The notes: generated by a model from the letters alone, not told the origin. Numbered from the stretch's first letter, positions 1-8,455 are shown. The stretch is DNA of 64,000 bases from Bacteroides sp. (GCF_030151085.1 NZ_JASLER010000078.1:1-64000), one strand, 5' to 3'. Made by a program: numbers and translations.

Positions 1-88
1 CTACTGTGCCCTCCACTTTAACTGTTTGTGCTATTGCTGTAATATTCACCAGCAATATCAATATATTTATTATAAATACTTTTTTCAT
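1..88 (-). CDS. 5' end of a secreted protein gene (partial, runs off left edge)
   Basis: Only the first 29 codons are inside the window. They read MKKVFIINILILLVNITAIA followed by QTVKVEGTV: two lysines, a long hydrophobic core and a plausible signal peptidase I site after AIA. The mature start resembles the beginning of a carboxypeptidase-regulatory-like (beta-sandwich) domain, but nine residues are too few to assign a family. The start codon at 86-88 is the only reasonable one. The rest of the gene lies to the left. Seen: open frame and signal peptide. Inferred: export to periplasm or outer membrane. Confidence 0.6.
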   Translation of the reverse strand, partial: MKKVFIINILILLVNITAIAQTVKVEGTV

Positions 89-119
89 AATATGATTTTC
101 TATACGTAAATTATCATGT

Positions 120-518
120 TTATTTCTTCAAAGCCTCTTCAATAAGACTCTTTATTTCTTCAGCCGAAGGAAGTTGCTTTGAGTTCCATTCTTTATCTTG
201 ATTTTCCGAAATGTCATAGACCGAATCGCAATGTTCCGACATCAGCAAATAAAGCATCTTATCCAAAGTCTCACCCGACTCTGTAATAATCTGATAGTGG
301 ACTTCGGCATACTTACAATCTTTACCGTCCACATTGCGACCATTTTTTCGTTCAAGATAACCCCAACGATATTTTTCTTTTTTGCCAAGTTGTGCCTCGA
401 CATAATCGGTAGTTGCCGATTTAATTTTAGACTGGTCACTTCCGGGGAAATAACATGAAGAACAAAGAACAAGCGTGAAGCACGCTGTAAATGCAAGTGT
501 TTTTAATGAAGTTTTCAT
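120..518 (-). CDS. Small hypothetical lipoprotein
   Basis: A 132-residue protein that I do not recognise. The N-terminus has a lysine-containing n-region, a hydrophobic stretch and a cysteine-rich lipobox-like end (LVLCSSC, Cys about residue 22), so a lipid-anchored periplasmic or surface protein is likely. The mature part is about 110 charged residues with two further cysteines (near residues 68 and 97), possibly a disulfide, and a lysine-rich C-terminus. A minus-strand TACCTTTG -7 element at 546-553 lies about 28 bases upstream of the ATG, supporting this start. No homologous domain is evident and no function is assigned. Confidence 0.7.
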   Translation of the reverse strand: MKTSLKTLAFTACFTLVLCSSCYFPGSDQSKIKSATTDYVEAQLGKKEKYRWGYLERKNGRNVDGKDCKYAEVHYQIITESGETLDKMLYLLMSEHCDSVYDISENQDKEWNSKQLPSAEEIKSLIEEALKK

Positions 519-545
519 AAGACATTTTTATTAATTGATTTGAAG

Positions 546-553
546 CAAAGGTA
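546..553 (-). promoter_or_regulatory. Bacteroides-type -7 element of the small lipoprotein gene
   Basis: The minus strand reads TACCTTTG, matching the Bacteroides sigma-ABfr -7 consensus TAnnTTTG. The ATG at 518 would sit about 20 nt after the transcription start. No clear TTG -33 element is seen at the usual distance. Confidence 0.5.
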
Positions 554-612
554 TAGGGAAAAACACCTTAACGCCTACTTAATCAATGAATAAAAACTCT
601 TAATAGCATAGC

Positions 613-643
613 AATAAACAGCTGATTATCAATACTGTTTATT
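613..643 (-). terminator. Possible AT-rich hairpin terminator after the TPR/HTH regulator
   Basis: Perfect 9-bp arms AATAAACAG (613-621) and CTGTTTATT (635-643) flank a 13-nt loop, about 30 nt beyond the stop of the leftward gene ending at 674. There is no clean T-tract, so this is a weak call. Confidence 0.3.
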
Positions 644-673
644 TATAAAAGTCTTAATCGGTACTTTTCAAAT

Positions 674-2347
674 CTAAATGGTATTTATACAGTCTACAAT
701 ATCCTGCTTTTCACCCGCTCCAATCTTCTTTCTTATAGAAGATTTCCTCACGTAAATGGTAGCGCTCGTCTGCTGCGTAACTACTCCGATTTCTTTGGTT
801 GAGAAGTTTGCGCAAAGCAGACAACATATCTGCACTTCTTTATCTGTGAGGAGTGACCCGAATTTTTCATTAAGACGGGTATAGAAACCATCATACAAAT
901 TGTCGATAATAGGATAAAGATCCACCCAAACCAATAGTCCGTCTACCGGGATTTCATTGTTACTGATTCCTGAGATAAGTTTTAGTAAAGACTGATTTTG
1001 CGAAGTAGGTGCACCGGCTACCAAACGTATAATGCCAAGTTGTTGAAGAAGTATTTTCTTAAAGAAAGCATCACTATCTTTCTGTTCCGAATCGTCAGAT
1101 ACCTTTTGAGCATCGTTCAATAGCCGTGTCAATGCATCAATACTTTCTTCTGCCTCAGCAAGTCGTTTCTGTCTGTTGCGGAGATACAGATATAAGCCTG
1201 CGGTCATAGCAATTAGGAGGGCTACAATAACCACTAAGCGCAATTTTACCTTTTGACGGTTAATAATAAGCTCGTAATTTTCCTGTTGCAACTTATTCTT
1301 GGTGACTAATTGCTGCTCAATCGTGCTCTGCTGGTCTTTCATCTCAAGCACAATGGAATCTGCAAACCGCCCGAAAGTTACTATATCCAAAGGTGTCCCA
1401 CTGGTATAGTCCAAGATAGCCTTTAGCTGTGCCAAACTTCCACGGATTGTAAGGTTCTTGCTTCCTTCCGTTTCCGCTTTCCGGTTGTTGTCCCAAGCAA
1501 TGTTCCAGTAATACCGGGCTGAATCCAATTGATGTAAATTGATAAAGTTTTCGGAGAGTATAACTTGCAATATCGGATATTTATCATACACAGGCATCAG
1601 CTGCCTGGCTCTTTGCAGTAACTCATTGGATTTTATAAAACTATGATTGTTGGCAAGAACGGACGCATAATTCCGCATATAATGACATGCCGAAGCAGTG
1701 TCTCCCGCTGCTAAAGCCATATCAATGCTTTGTTCATAATAATCAGAATAATGAGGTTCGTTAATTAAGGACATATTCAAGCCCAGCATATAAGTCATCA
1801 TATATCGTTCGCGAACAGAGAGCTTATCGGAGAATTGCAAGTACTTTTTCGTTGCATCTATCGCTGCGGCATGGTCATTCTTCAAAGTACTTATCTCCAT
1901 CTTTCCACGATAGAAAGTGGTAATAGCAGAAGTATCTTTTATAGTATATGCATACTTTAAGCCACTGTCGAACACTTTCATCATACTACTATCCTGCTTG
2001 TTCCATCTCAGATAGCTCACCTCAAGCAGATAACACTCAAGCAATTTATCCGAATCATTACGTTGCCGATAATATTCCAGCGCACGAGGCAGCAAAGTAT
2101 CTTCAGTCATCGACATTCCCAACCATCGATGCGCTTGCGCACGGTTCCAGATCAATTGCATCCATTCTTCTTCAGAAAGGCCACCTACTTTTTCTATGGA
2201 ATCAAGCAATTTCAGAGTGCTGTCGGGATGGCTTTTCAGCAAAGAATCCGCCTGTACCAGAAGTAATTTACTCCGATTATTATTATTGCAGCCAATGATA
2301 AGCATGACGCCCAAGAACATCACGCAGATATATAATATGTTTCTCAT
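674..2347 (-). CDS. Membrane-anchored TPR / helix-turn-helix regulator, lipoprotein-like N-terminus
   Basis: 557 residues. The N-terminus is a hydrophobic segment ending in a lipobox (MLIIGC), so the sensor part is probably periplasmic. Residues about 25-350 are helical, with repeats of TPR character (DSLLKSHPDSTLKLLDSIE near the start). A transmembrane helix follows at about 370-390 (LRLVVIVALLIAMTAGLYLYL), then a coiled-coil-like stretch, and a C-terminal LuxR-like helix-turn-helix (LTDKEVQICCLL...TKEIGVVTQQTSATIYVRKSS). This design is common in Bacteroides, where such proteins often control neighbouring surface-glycan loci. Here the neighbours are the small lipoprotein and the truncated gene at the left edge, so its target is unknown. 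The HTH cysteines (ICCLLC) are unusual but I draw no conclusion from them. Confidence 0.8.
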   Translation of the reverse strand: MRNILYICVMFLGVMLIIGCNNNNRSKLLLVQADSLLKSHPDSTLKLLDSIEKVGGLSEEEWMQLIWNRAQAHRWLGMSMTEDTLLPRALEYYRQRNDSDKLLECYLLEVSYLRWNKQDSSMMKVFDSGLKYAYTIKDTSAITTFYRGKMEISTLKNDHAAAIDATKKYLQFSDKLSVRERYMMTYMLGLNMSLINEPHYSDYYEQSIDMALAAGDTASACHYMRNYASVLANNHSFIKSNELLQRARQLMPVYDKYPILQVILSENFINLHQLDSARYYWNIAWDNNRKAETEGSKNLTIRGSLAQLKAILDYTSGTPLDIVTFGRFADSIVLEMKDQQSTIEQQLVTKNKLQQENYELIINRQKVKLRLVVIVALLIAMTAGLYLYLRNRQKRLAEAEESIDALTRLLNDAQKVSDDSEQKDSDAFFKKILLQQLGIIRLVAGAPTSQNQSLLKLISGISNNEIPVDGLLVWVDLYPIIDNLYDGFYTRLNEKFGSLLTDKEVQICCLLCANFSTKEIGVVTQQTSATIYVRKSSIRKKIGAGEKQDIVDCINTI

Positions 2348-2432
2348 AATCTTACTACTATTACGCTGCCCACAAAGTTGATAAAAAAAATGATATACAC
2401 CAATTTTACATGAGTTAATTGCAAGGGGGGGG

Positions 2433-2469
2433 ATAAAAATAAAAGGGACGCTGCATCTCGCGGCGTCCC
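2433..2469 (-). terminator. Intrinsic terminator of the sigma / anti-sigma operon
   Basis: Read leftward, arms GGGACGC (complement of 2463-2469) and GCGTCCC (complement of 2445-2451) form a 7-bp GC-rich stem with an 11-nt loop. It is followed at once by TTTTATTTTTAT (2444-2433). This is a standard Rho-independent terminator about 140 bases beyond the anti-sigma stop codon. Confidence 0.85.
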
Positions 2470-2609
2470 GTCTATCTTAGTTAGTTTTTTATAAGATTTT
2501 GAGAGAATTGAAACTTCACAGCCTCGTTTCCAGTTGTTTTAATAAAGCACACTAACTATATTCTGTTTAAAGCAAATGAAAATGTTATTTAAAAAGTAAA
2601 TGAAATCAT

Positions 2610-3092
2610 CTATTCTTTGATTTCCTTCTTCTTATCCACACGGTGCAGACTATCCAAAATCTGTTTTTCGTGTGTCACGGCTGCATCCTCCGAAAGGGCA
2701 ACCGATGGAGCGGAAATCTGTTTACCGATAGTATCGGCGGCGGCTATCTCTTTCACATCCGAGAAGAACGAATGTTGCATTACGTTGCCCAGTGAAAGAA
2801 CCACTACCACTACTGCGGCGGCTTTGAACAATGGCATAAAGCGTGCGGTCAACGTCAGGCGGCGTGCCTTAACAACCGGAACTTCAACCTCAGCGAGTAC
2901 TCGTGCGTCGAAATCTTCGCTCAAGTGCTCTTCTTGCAAGAATTGCTGATATACAAACAAATCTTTGTAACGAAGCAGGTGTTCAGGAACATCGTTTCCG
3001 CTAAAGAAAGCACGTAGCCGAGCTTCATCTTCCAAGGAAGTTTCGCATTGCCAGTAGCGTTCTAAGAGTTGTTCTATATATTTAAAGTCCAT
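2610..3092 (-). CDS. Probable anti-sigma factor (single-span membrane protein)
   Basis: 160 residues. The N-terminal 85 residues are soluble and helical (YIEQLLERYWQCETSLEDEARL, a start typical of small Bacteroides proteins encoded after ECF sigma factors). One transmembrane helix follows at about 90-107 (MPLFKAAAVVVVVLSLG) and a roughly 50-residue C-terminal tail. The gene overlaps the 3' end of the sigma factor gene by 11 bases, indicating translational coupling. Architecture and context support an anti-sigma role: the cytoplasmic N-terminus would bind the sigma factor and the tail would sense an envelope signal. No zinc-binding anti-sigma (ZAS) motif is visible, so the role is inferred from context and not from a recognised domain. 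Confidence 0.7.
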   Translation of the reverse strand: MDFKYIEQLLERYWQCETSLEDEARLRAFFSGNDVPEHLLRYKDLFVYQQFLQEEHLSEDFDARVLAEVEVPVVKARRLTLTARFMPLFKAAAVVVVVLSLGNVMQHSFFSDVKEIAAADTIGKQISAPSVALSEDAAVTHEKQILDSLHRVDKKKEIKE

Positions 3093-3591
3093 AACCTTCT
3101 ATATTTATAAACTGTTGTTTTACTTTTTGCCGCGCCCTGAAGAGGTTCACTTTTACCTGTTCCTCGGTCAAGTTCAAGGCGACCGCTATTTCTTTGTAGC
3201 TCTTATTTTCGATATCCCTAAGCAACATAATTTGTCTTTGTTTCTCAGGGAGCTCTTTCATCAACCGGTGAATCAGCATCATTCGCTCTTTGGTCACCAG
3301 CTTTTCATAAGGGCTCGATGCATCGGAGGCTTGCTCCATGGCAGGGGTTAGTTCTACGGTTTGAGCATCTTTCTTTTCGCTGCGGTCTATCGCGAGGTTT
3401 TTTGCCACTGTCAGGCAATAGGCTTCAATAGAACCGAACTGCGTCCACTCTTCACGCTTGTTCCAGACCCTGATCAACGTTTCTTGCACGATATCTTCCG
3501 CTTCTGCCCTGTCGAATGTAATCCTTAAGGCTACCCGAAAGAGTTTATCTTTCAGGGGGAGAATGTCATTACGAAAGTTGATTTCTTGCAT
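3082..3591 (-). CDS. ECF-family RNA polymerase sigma-70 factor
   Basis: 169 residues, the usual length for an extracytoplasmic-function sigma factor. Region 2 is clear at about 10-75 (FRVALRITFDRAEAEDIVQE, then WNKREEWTQFGSIEAYCLTVAKNLAID). Region 4 is at about 105-160 (LPEKQRQIMLLRDIENKSYKEIA followed by a second helix LTEEQVKVNLFRARQKV). It directs RNA polymerase to a small regulon, presumably under control of the membrane protein whose gene overlaps its 3' end. The gene lies 61 bases downstream of argB on the same strand, so read-through from argB is possible. No promoter of its own was found. Confidence 0.92.
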   Translation of the reverse strand: MQEINFRNDILPLKDKLFRVALRITFDRAEAEDIVQETLIRVWNKREEWTQFGSIEAYCLTVAKNLAIDRSEKKDAQTVELTPAMEQASDASSPYEKLVTKERMMLIHRLMKELPEKQRQIMLLRDIENKSYKEIAVALNLTEEQVKVNLFRARQKVKQQFINIEGYGL

Positions 3592-3652
3592 CTCTAATAA
3601 ATTGACGGTTAAGTAATGAGAAAGTTACAGCGAGGTTGCACTTTTTTTTGAA

Positions 3653-4429
3653 TTATTTTTTAATGTGAGTTCCACCATCACCATTAATGGCTGATGCTAA
3701 AGTAATTACAACTTCGGACACACCTGCATTAATTGCTTCAAAAGAGTTCTCCAACTTCGGAATCATGCCTCCTTGAATTACTCCTTCGGCAACGTACTGC
3801 TTAAATTCATCCGGTGTAATCTGCGGAATTACGCTGTCATCATCGTTTTCATCGCGCAACACACCTTTCTTTTCAAAACAGAAGACGAGCGTGACATCGA
3901 ATTCCTTTGCCAAAGCTTTCGCTGTTTCTCCGGCAATGGTATCGGCATTTGTGTTCAATAGATGCCCGTCACCGTCGTGAGTGAGCGGAGCCATCACAGG
4001 AACTACTCCTTTATGGATAAGATCGGCAAGGAAAGTCTCGTTCACTTGCTTTACGTCTCCCACAAAGCCATAATCCACTTCTTTCACAGGACGTTTCACG
4101 GAACGAATCACGTCCATGTCGGCCCCCGTAAGTCCCAGAGCATTAACGTCACGTGCCTGTAAACCGGCCACGATGTTTTTGTTTACCAATCCACCGTATA
4201 CCATCGTTACCACTTTCAAAGTTTCGGCATCCGTGATACGGCGTCCATTTACCATTTTGCTTTCAATACCCAGTTGGGCAGCTAGTTTCGTTGCCGAACG
4301 TCCACCTCCGTGAACCAAGACCTTATAGCCGTCGATAGCGGCAAAGTCATCCAACAACTTGTACAGTGTGGCTTCTTCTTCTACAATCTTGCCACCGACT
4401 TTAATTACTGTTAGTTTTTCTCTCACCAT
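3653..4429 (-). CDS. argB: Acetylglutamate kinase (or Bacteroides succinylglutamate kinase)
   Basis: 258 residues, full length for the amino-acid kinase family. It phosphorylates the gamma-carboxyl of N-acylglutamate, the second step of arginine synthesis. Visible signatures are VIKVGGKIVE at the N-terminus (phosphate-binding Lys-Gly-Gly), HGGGRSATKLAAQLGI (about 40-55), LGLTGADMDVI (about 117-127), LLNTNADTIAGETAKAL (about 178-194) and a C-terminal GGMIPKLENSFEAINAG block. Bacteroides are known to use N-succinylated intermediates, so the true substrate may be N-succinylglutamate; the sequence does not settle this for me. It lies 40 bases after speA on the same strand, linking arginine synthesis to arginine decarboxylation. 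A perfect palindrome fills the gap before its ATG (see separate entry). Confidence 0.95.
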   Translation of the reverse strand: MVREKLTVIKVGGKIVEEEATLYKLLDDFAAIDGYKVLVHGGGRSATKLAAQLGIESKMVNGRRITDAETLKVVTMVYGGLVNKNIVAGLQARDVNALGLTGADMDVIRSVKRPVKEVDYGFVGDVKQVNETFLADLIHKGVVPVMAPLTHDGDGHLLNTNADTIAGETAKALAKEFDVTLVFCFEKKGVLRDENDDDSVIPQITPDEFKQYVAEGVIQGGMIPKLENSFEAINAGVSEVVITLASAINGDGGTHIKK

Positions 4430-4435
4430 AATTTA

Positions 4436-4456
4436 AATTAAGAATGATTCTTAATT
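4436..4456. promoter_or_regulatory. Perfect 21-bp palindrome upstream of argB
   Basis: Arms AATTAAGAAT (4436-4445) and ATTCTTAATT (4447-4456) are perfect inverted repeats around a single central G. The site lies between the speA stop and the argB start, ending 7 bases from the ATG. The core GAAT-G-ATTC recalls half-sites of ARG boxes, but the spacing differs from the classical 18-bp box. It could be an operator or a tight hairpin. Confidence 0.45.
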
Positions 4457-4469
4457 CTTCATTAATAAT

Positions 4470-6362
4470 TTATTCCAAATACGTATATCCGTACAACCCT
4501 GAACGATAATTAGATAGGAATTCTTTTCCTTCTTCGAGGGAGATACGTCCTTCTTTCACAGATTGAGTTACCCATGTTTCGAGAGTGCGTACTAATTTCT
4601 TGGGGCTATATTGTACATAGTCAAGCACTTCTGCTACCGTTTCACCGTCAATCACCTGATCGATTGAATATCCTTTATCATTGACGGAGATGTGTACGGC
4701 ATTGGTATCGCCAAAGAGGTTGTGCATATCACCCAGAATTTCCTGATAAGCACCTACGAGGAAGACAGCTACATAATAGGGTTCTTTCGCTTTTAAAGAA
4801 TGCACGGGCAGGTAATGTGCCACGTTTTTGGTCGAAATAAAGTTGGCAATCTTCCCGTCAGAGTCGCAAGTAATATCCTGCAATGTAGCAGAACGATCGG
4901 GCTTCTCGTCCAAACGCTGAATAGGCATGATCGGGAAGATCTGGTCAATCGCCCAAGAGTCCGGCAAAGACTGGAAGAGCGAGAAGTTACAGAAATATTT
5001 ATCGGCCAATAATTTGGAAAGTCCACGAAGCTCATCGGGCGAATGCTTCAACCCGCCGGATATTTGGTTGACTTCACGCATAATAGACCAGTATAGGCGC
5101 TCAATCTTGGCACGTGTTTTCAGGTCGACTATACCGTGACTGAACAAGTCCAGAGCCTCTTCGCGAATTTGCTGTGCATCGTGCCAAGCCTCTAACATCC
5201 TGTTCTGATTGAGTTTATCCCAGATATCATAGAGTTCTTGTAACAATTCATGGTCCTCCTTTGTTACCTCCTCGTCGTCGTCCCACTCCGGAAGTGTTGC
5301 AGTTTCCAGTACTTCGAAGATCAGTACGGAGTGATGGGCAGTCAACGCACGTCCGCTTTCGGTTATAATATTAGGATGAGGTATACCGTTCTTGTCACTA
5401 GCATCCACAATGGTAGAGATGGAGTCGTTCACATATTCCTGAATGGAATAGTTCACACTACTTCCACTACTGGAAGAACGGGTACCATCATAATCAACAC
5501 CCAAACCACCACCAATATCCACGAACTCCACTTTGAAACCTAAAGTGTGCAACTGTACATAGAATTGTGATGCTTCACGCAGAGCAGTTTTGATACGACG
5601 TATCTTCGTAACCTGACTACCAATATGAAAATGTATCAATTTAAGACAGTCTTTCAGGCCTTTATCAGATAAAAAGTCAAGTGCTTCGAGCAATTCACTG
5701 GATGATAGTCCGAATTTACTGGCATCGCCACCAGACTCTTCCCATTTGCCACTTCCCGAAGAAGCAAGCTTAATACGAATGCCTATATTAGGTCTGACAT
5801 TCAATTGCTTCGCCATCTTAGCTATCAACTTCAGCTCGTTCATTTTTTCTACTACAAGAAAAATGCGCTTACCCATCTTCTGGGCAAGCAAAGCCAGCTC
5901 TATATAGCTCTCGTCTTTATAACCATTACAGATTATCAGTGAGTCAGAATCCGTATTGACTGCAATTACCGCATGCAGCTCCGGCTTAGAACCTGCTTCC
6001 AGTCCTAAATTGAACTTCTTTCCATGACTGATAATCTCCTCAACTACAGGACGCATCTGATTCACCTTGATAGGATAAATGATGAAATTCTCAGCTTTAT
6101 AGCCATATTCCTCAGCAGCTTGCTTAAAGCAGCAAGAGGTCTTTTCAATACGGTTATCAAGGATGTCGGGGAAACGAACCAGCATGGGAGCCGTCACATC
6201 ACGTAACTGTAACTCGTCCACCAATTCCTTCAAATCGACGGCAACTCCATCTTTACGGGGTGTTACCACAACATGACCTTTGTCATTGATACCAAAGTAC
6301 GAAGTGCCCCAACCTGTTATGTTGTAAAGCTCTTCTGAATCTTCAATACGCCATTTTCTCAT
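4470..6362 (-). CDS. speA: Biosynthetic arginine decarboxylase
   Basis: 630 residues, matching the SpeA family (about 630-660). It converts arginine to agmatine, the first step of the agmatine route to putrescine and other polyamines; it uses PLP. Landmarks: the PLP-lysine segment IIYPIKVNQMRPVVEEI (about 95-111), a TIM-barrel with GLEAGSKPELHAV, the IHFHIGSQ motif and VDIGGGLGVDYDG, then a C-terminal beta domain containing ITCDSDGKI. The family's active-site cysteine lies in that ITCDSDG motif. A minus-strand TATTTTTG element at 6406-6413 is a plausible -7 box about 45 bases upstream. argB and the sigma gene follow on the same strand. Confidence 0.95.
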   Translation of the reverse strand: MRKWRIEDSEELYNITGWGTSYFGINDKGHVVVTPRKDGVAVDLKELVDELQLRDVTAPMLVRFPDILDNRIEKTSCCFKQAAEEYGYKAENFIIYPIKVNQMRPVVEEIISHGKKFNLGLEAGSKPELHAVIAVNTDSDSLIICNGYKDESYIELALLAQKMGKRIFLVVEKMNELKLIAKMAKQLNVRPNIGIRIKLASSGSGKWEESGGDASKFGLSSSELLEALDFLSDKGLKDCLKLIHFHIGSQVTKIRRIKTALREASQFYVQLHTLGFKVEFVDIGGGLGVDYDGTRSSSSGSSVNYSIQEYVNDSISTIVDASDKNGIPHPNIITESGRALTAHHSVLIFEVLETATLPEWDDDEEVTKEDHELLQELYDIWDKLNQNRMLEAWHDAQQIREEALDLFSHGIVDLKTRAKIERLYWSIMREVNQISGGLKHSPDELRGLSKLLADKYFCNFSLFQSLPDSWAIDQIFPIMPIQRLDEKPDRSATLQDITCDSDGKIANFISTKNVAHYLPVHSLKAKEPYYVAVFLVGAYQEILGDMHNLFGDTNAVHISVNDKGYSIDQVIDGETVAEVLDYVQYSPKKLVRTLETWVTQSVKEGRISLEEGKEFLSNYRSGLYGYTYLE

Positions 6363-6405
6363 TTTTTGTTACTCTGGAGTTTAGTAGTTTAAAATTATAG
6401 GGGGA

Positions 6406-6413
6406 CAAAAATA
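6406..6413 (-). promoter_or_regulatory. -7 element upstream of speA
   Basis: The minus strand reads TATTTTTG (TAnnTTTG). No -33 TTG is visible at the expected spacing. Confidence 0.35.
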
Positions 6414-6469
6414 CATATAAATCTAATATCTTTCGCTGATTTCATCGAAAATTGCACATTTACAATGAA

Positions 6470-6997
6470 TTATACTCCCAATAGGGTACGTAATTGCTGT
6501 ACGGATTCTGCTATCTGCCGATGACTTTCCAAATGCCCTCCATCGAAACGATAACGTGCTTGCGTATAGAAGGGTGCACGTTTTTGGAGTGTTTCGATGA
6601 TAAAGGCAAGCAATTCTTCATCGGTTTTGCCTTGCAGGATAGGTCGTTGCTGGGTAGCTACACGAAGACGGCGGAAGAGTATATCCGGATGGACATCAAG
6701 CAATACAGTTTGCCCGACTTTATTCATGTACTCCATATTATCGAAAAAGCAGGGTGTACCTCCACCGGTAGAGATGATTACATCTTCAAATTCTCCTACC
6801 TCATGCAGCATACTCCGTTCCAGTTCACGAAAAGAGGCCTCTCCCCGCTCGGTGAACAGTTCACTAATAGATTTGTGAAAACGTTCTTCGATGTACCAGT
6901 CCAGGTCAATGAACGGCACATTCAGTTCGCGGGCAAAAGCCTTTCCTAAAGTTGTTTTACCGGCTCCCATGTAGCCGGTTAAAAAAATACGTATCAT
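6470..6997 (-). CDS. aroK: Shikimate kinase
   Basis: 175 residues, full length. It phosphorylates shikimate at the 3-hydroxyl using ATP, on the path to chorismate. Motifs: Walker A GYMGAGKTTLGK (8-19), the shikimate-binding DLDWYIE (about 32-38), FRELE (about 57-61), STGGGTPCF (about 77-85), and the lid arginine region with QQRPIL (about 115-120). Minus-strand TATCTTTG at 7017-7024 gives a -7 box about 20 bases before the ATG. It is oriented with speA, with a 107-base gap. Confidence 0.95.
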   Translation of the reverse strand: MIRIFLTGYMGAGKTTLGKAFARELNVPFIDLDWYIEERFHKSISELFTERGEASFRELERSMLHEVGEFEDVIISTGGGTPCFFDNMEYMNKVGQTVLLDVHPDILFRRLRVATQQRPILQGKTDEELLAFIIETLQKRAPFYTQARYRFDGGHLESHRQIAESVQQLRTLLGV

Positions 6998-7016
6998 ATC
7001 GGCTTACCGTTTACAG

Positions 7017-7024
7017 CAAAGATA
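7017..7024 (-). promoter_or_regulatory. -7 element of aroK
   Basis: The minus strand reads TATCTTTG, 20 bases upstream of the ATG. A second match, TACCTTTG, lies at 7049-7056. Neither has a clear -33 TTG at 19-21 nt. Confidence 0.45.
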
Positions 7025-7085
7025 GTTCAGTCTATCTTCGTTTTGCGACAAAGGTAAGCAATTCTATGTTGCGAGCCGTTTACAA

Positions 7086-7703
7086 TCAGCGGAAAATTTT
7101 AATCCGTTCGCTCAAATCCAGGAACTCTTTTCCTCCCGGTTCGGCTGTAGGCATGCCAAATGGCATTTCAGCAATCAGTTCCCACTCTTTCGGCAGTTTC
7201 CAGGTATGGCGTACTTCTTCATCAATCAGCGGGTTGTAATGCTGAAGGGTGGCACCTAGTCCAAGGTCTTCGAGCATAGTCCAAATAGCAAATTGGTGCA
7301 TGGCAGAGGTATGCTGTGACCAGGTAGGGAATCTATCCTGATAAGCGGGGAAGGCTTCTTGCAGTTTCTTTACAGCGGATGTATCTTCAAAAAACAATAC
7401 CGTACCGTGCCCGCTCGCAAAACAGCCGTCAATCTTGGCTTCTGTTTGGACAAAGGCTTCGGCAGAGATCATTTTTTTCAATGTTTCCTTTACAATATTC
7501 CACAGTTTCGTATGTTCATCGCCCAGCAGCAACACAATTCTCGTCGATTGCGAATTGAATGCCGAAGGCACGTTCTTTACAGCTTGACGGATGATGTGTA
7601 CTACCTCTTCATCCAATACCGGAGAATCACTGCCGATTGAATAATAGGAACGGCGATGTTCCATGGCTTCTTCAAATGTTCGTCTCATGGCTTCTTCTTT
7701 CAT
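7086..7703 (-). CDS. Nitroreductase-family flavoprotein
   Basis: About 205 residues; initiation may instead be at the internal ATG at 7688 (MRRTFEEAMEHRRSYYSIG). It belongs to the small FMN-dependent nitroreductase family of the fatty-acid-repression-mutant/HBN1 type. Visible landmarks are the N-terminal ...HRRSYYSI flavin-phosphate region, VPSAFNSQSTRIVLLLGDEH (about 40-60), a central SGHGTVLFFEDTSAV strand, and WTMLEDLGLGATLQHYNP (about 142-159), which packs on the flavin ring. The physiological substrate is unknown. It is divergent from rnhA, sharing an 85-base intergenic region. Confidence 0.85.
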   Translation of the reverse strand: MKEEAMRRTFEEAMEHRRSYYSIGSDSPVLDEEVVHIIRQAVKNVPSAFNSQSTRIVLLLGDEHTKLWNIVKETLKKMISAEAFVQTEAKIDGCFASGHGTVLFFEDTSAVKKLQEAFPAYQDRFPTWSQHTSAMHQFAIWTMLEDLGLGATLQHYNPLIDEEVRHTWKLPKEWELIAEMPFGMPTAEPGGKEFLDLSERIKIFR

Positions 7704-7748
7704 TTTCAGTAAGTTTATTTTTATAAAACAACAAATGAAGCGAGCAAG

Positions 7749-7778
7749 TTGTTCAATCTATTTTATTTTCTACCTTTG
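7749..7778 (+). promoter_or_regulatory. Promoter of rnhA (-33 TTG, -7 TACCTTTG)
   Basis: TTG at 7749-7751 and TACCTTTG at 7771-7778 are separated by 19 nt, matching the Bacteroides consensus. The predicted transcription start is within a few bases of the ATG at 7789, so the mRNA would be leaderless or nearly so. Confidence 0.65.
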
Positions 7779-7788
7779 TCTCCCGATT

Positions 7789-8424
7789 ATGAAGAAAGAA
7801 AAGTTTTACGTCGTTTGGGCAGGTACCAATCCGGGTATTTATACTTCATGGACGGATTGTCAATTGCAAATAAAAGGGTACGAAGGCGCAAAGTACAAGT
7901 CATTTGAGACACGCGAAGAAGCGGAAAAAGCCTTTGCATCCTCTCCTTATGCCTATATCGGTAAAAACTCCGCACCTAAAATGAAGGAAAAAAGTGGTGC
8001 TAACACTCCCCTGCCCGCCTCTGTTATAGACAACAGCCTCGCCGTAGATGCTGCCTGTAGCGGTAACCCCGGAGCAATGGAGTATCAAGGAGTACACGTT
8101 GCCAGTCGCCAACAAATTTTTCATTTCGGACCGATGTATGGTACCAATAACATCGGAGAATTTCTTGCCATAGTCCATGGCCTCGCCCTGCTGAAGCAAA
8201 AGGGGTTTGATATGCCTATCTATAGTGATAGCGTCAATGCCATCAGTTGGGTAAAGCAGAAGAAGTGTAAAACCAAACTGCCACGCGATGCCAAAACCGA
8301 AGAACTTTTCAAATTAATAGAGCGTGCCGAGAAATGGTTACGCGAAAATACCTACACTACACCTATCTTGAAGTGGGAAACCAAACAATGGGGCGAAATT
8401 CCCGCTGATTTCGGACGCAAATAA
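7789..8424 (+). CDS. rnhA: Ribonuclease H with N-terminal viroplasmin (caulimovirus VI-like) domain
   Basis: 211 residues from the ATG at 7789; upstream in-frame ATGs fall before the promoter and are rejected. Residues about 3-45 form the RNA/DNA-hybrid-binding viroplasmin domain (FYVVWAGTNPGIYTSW...GAKYKSFETREEAEKAF). The RNase H domain starts near residue 80, with catalytic acidic residues in AVDAACSGNPG, NNIGEFLAI and IYSDSVNAI, and a final acidic position in the C-terminal segment PADFGRK. It removes RNA from RNA:DNA hybrids. The gene is monocistronic and followed by the dyad array. Confidence 0.93.
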   Translation: MKKEKFYVVWAGTNPGIYTSWTDCQLQIKGYEGAKYKSFETREEAEKAFASSPYAYIGKNSAPKMKEKSGANTPLPASVIDNSLAVDAACSGNPGAMEYQGVHVASRQQIFHFGPMYGTNNIGEFLAIVHGLALLKQKGFDMPIYSDSVNAISWVKQKKCKTKLPRDAKTEELFKLIERAEKWLRENTYTTPILKWETKQWGEIPADFGRK

Positions 8425-8455
8425 GCTGGATTGGTATCCCTTACCACAAATGTGC

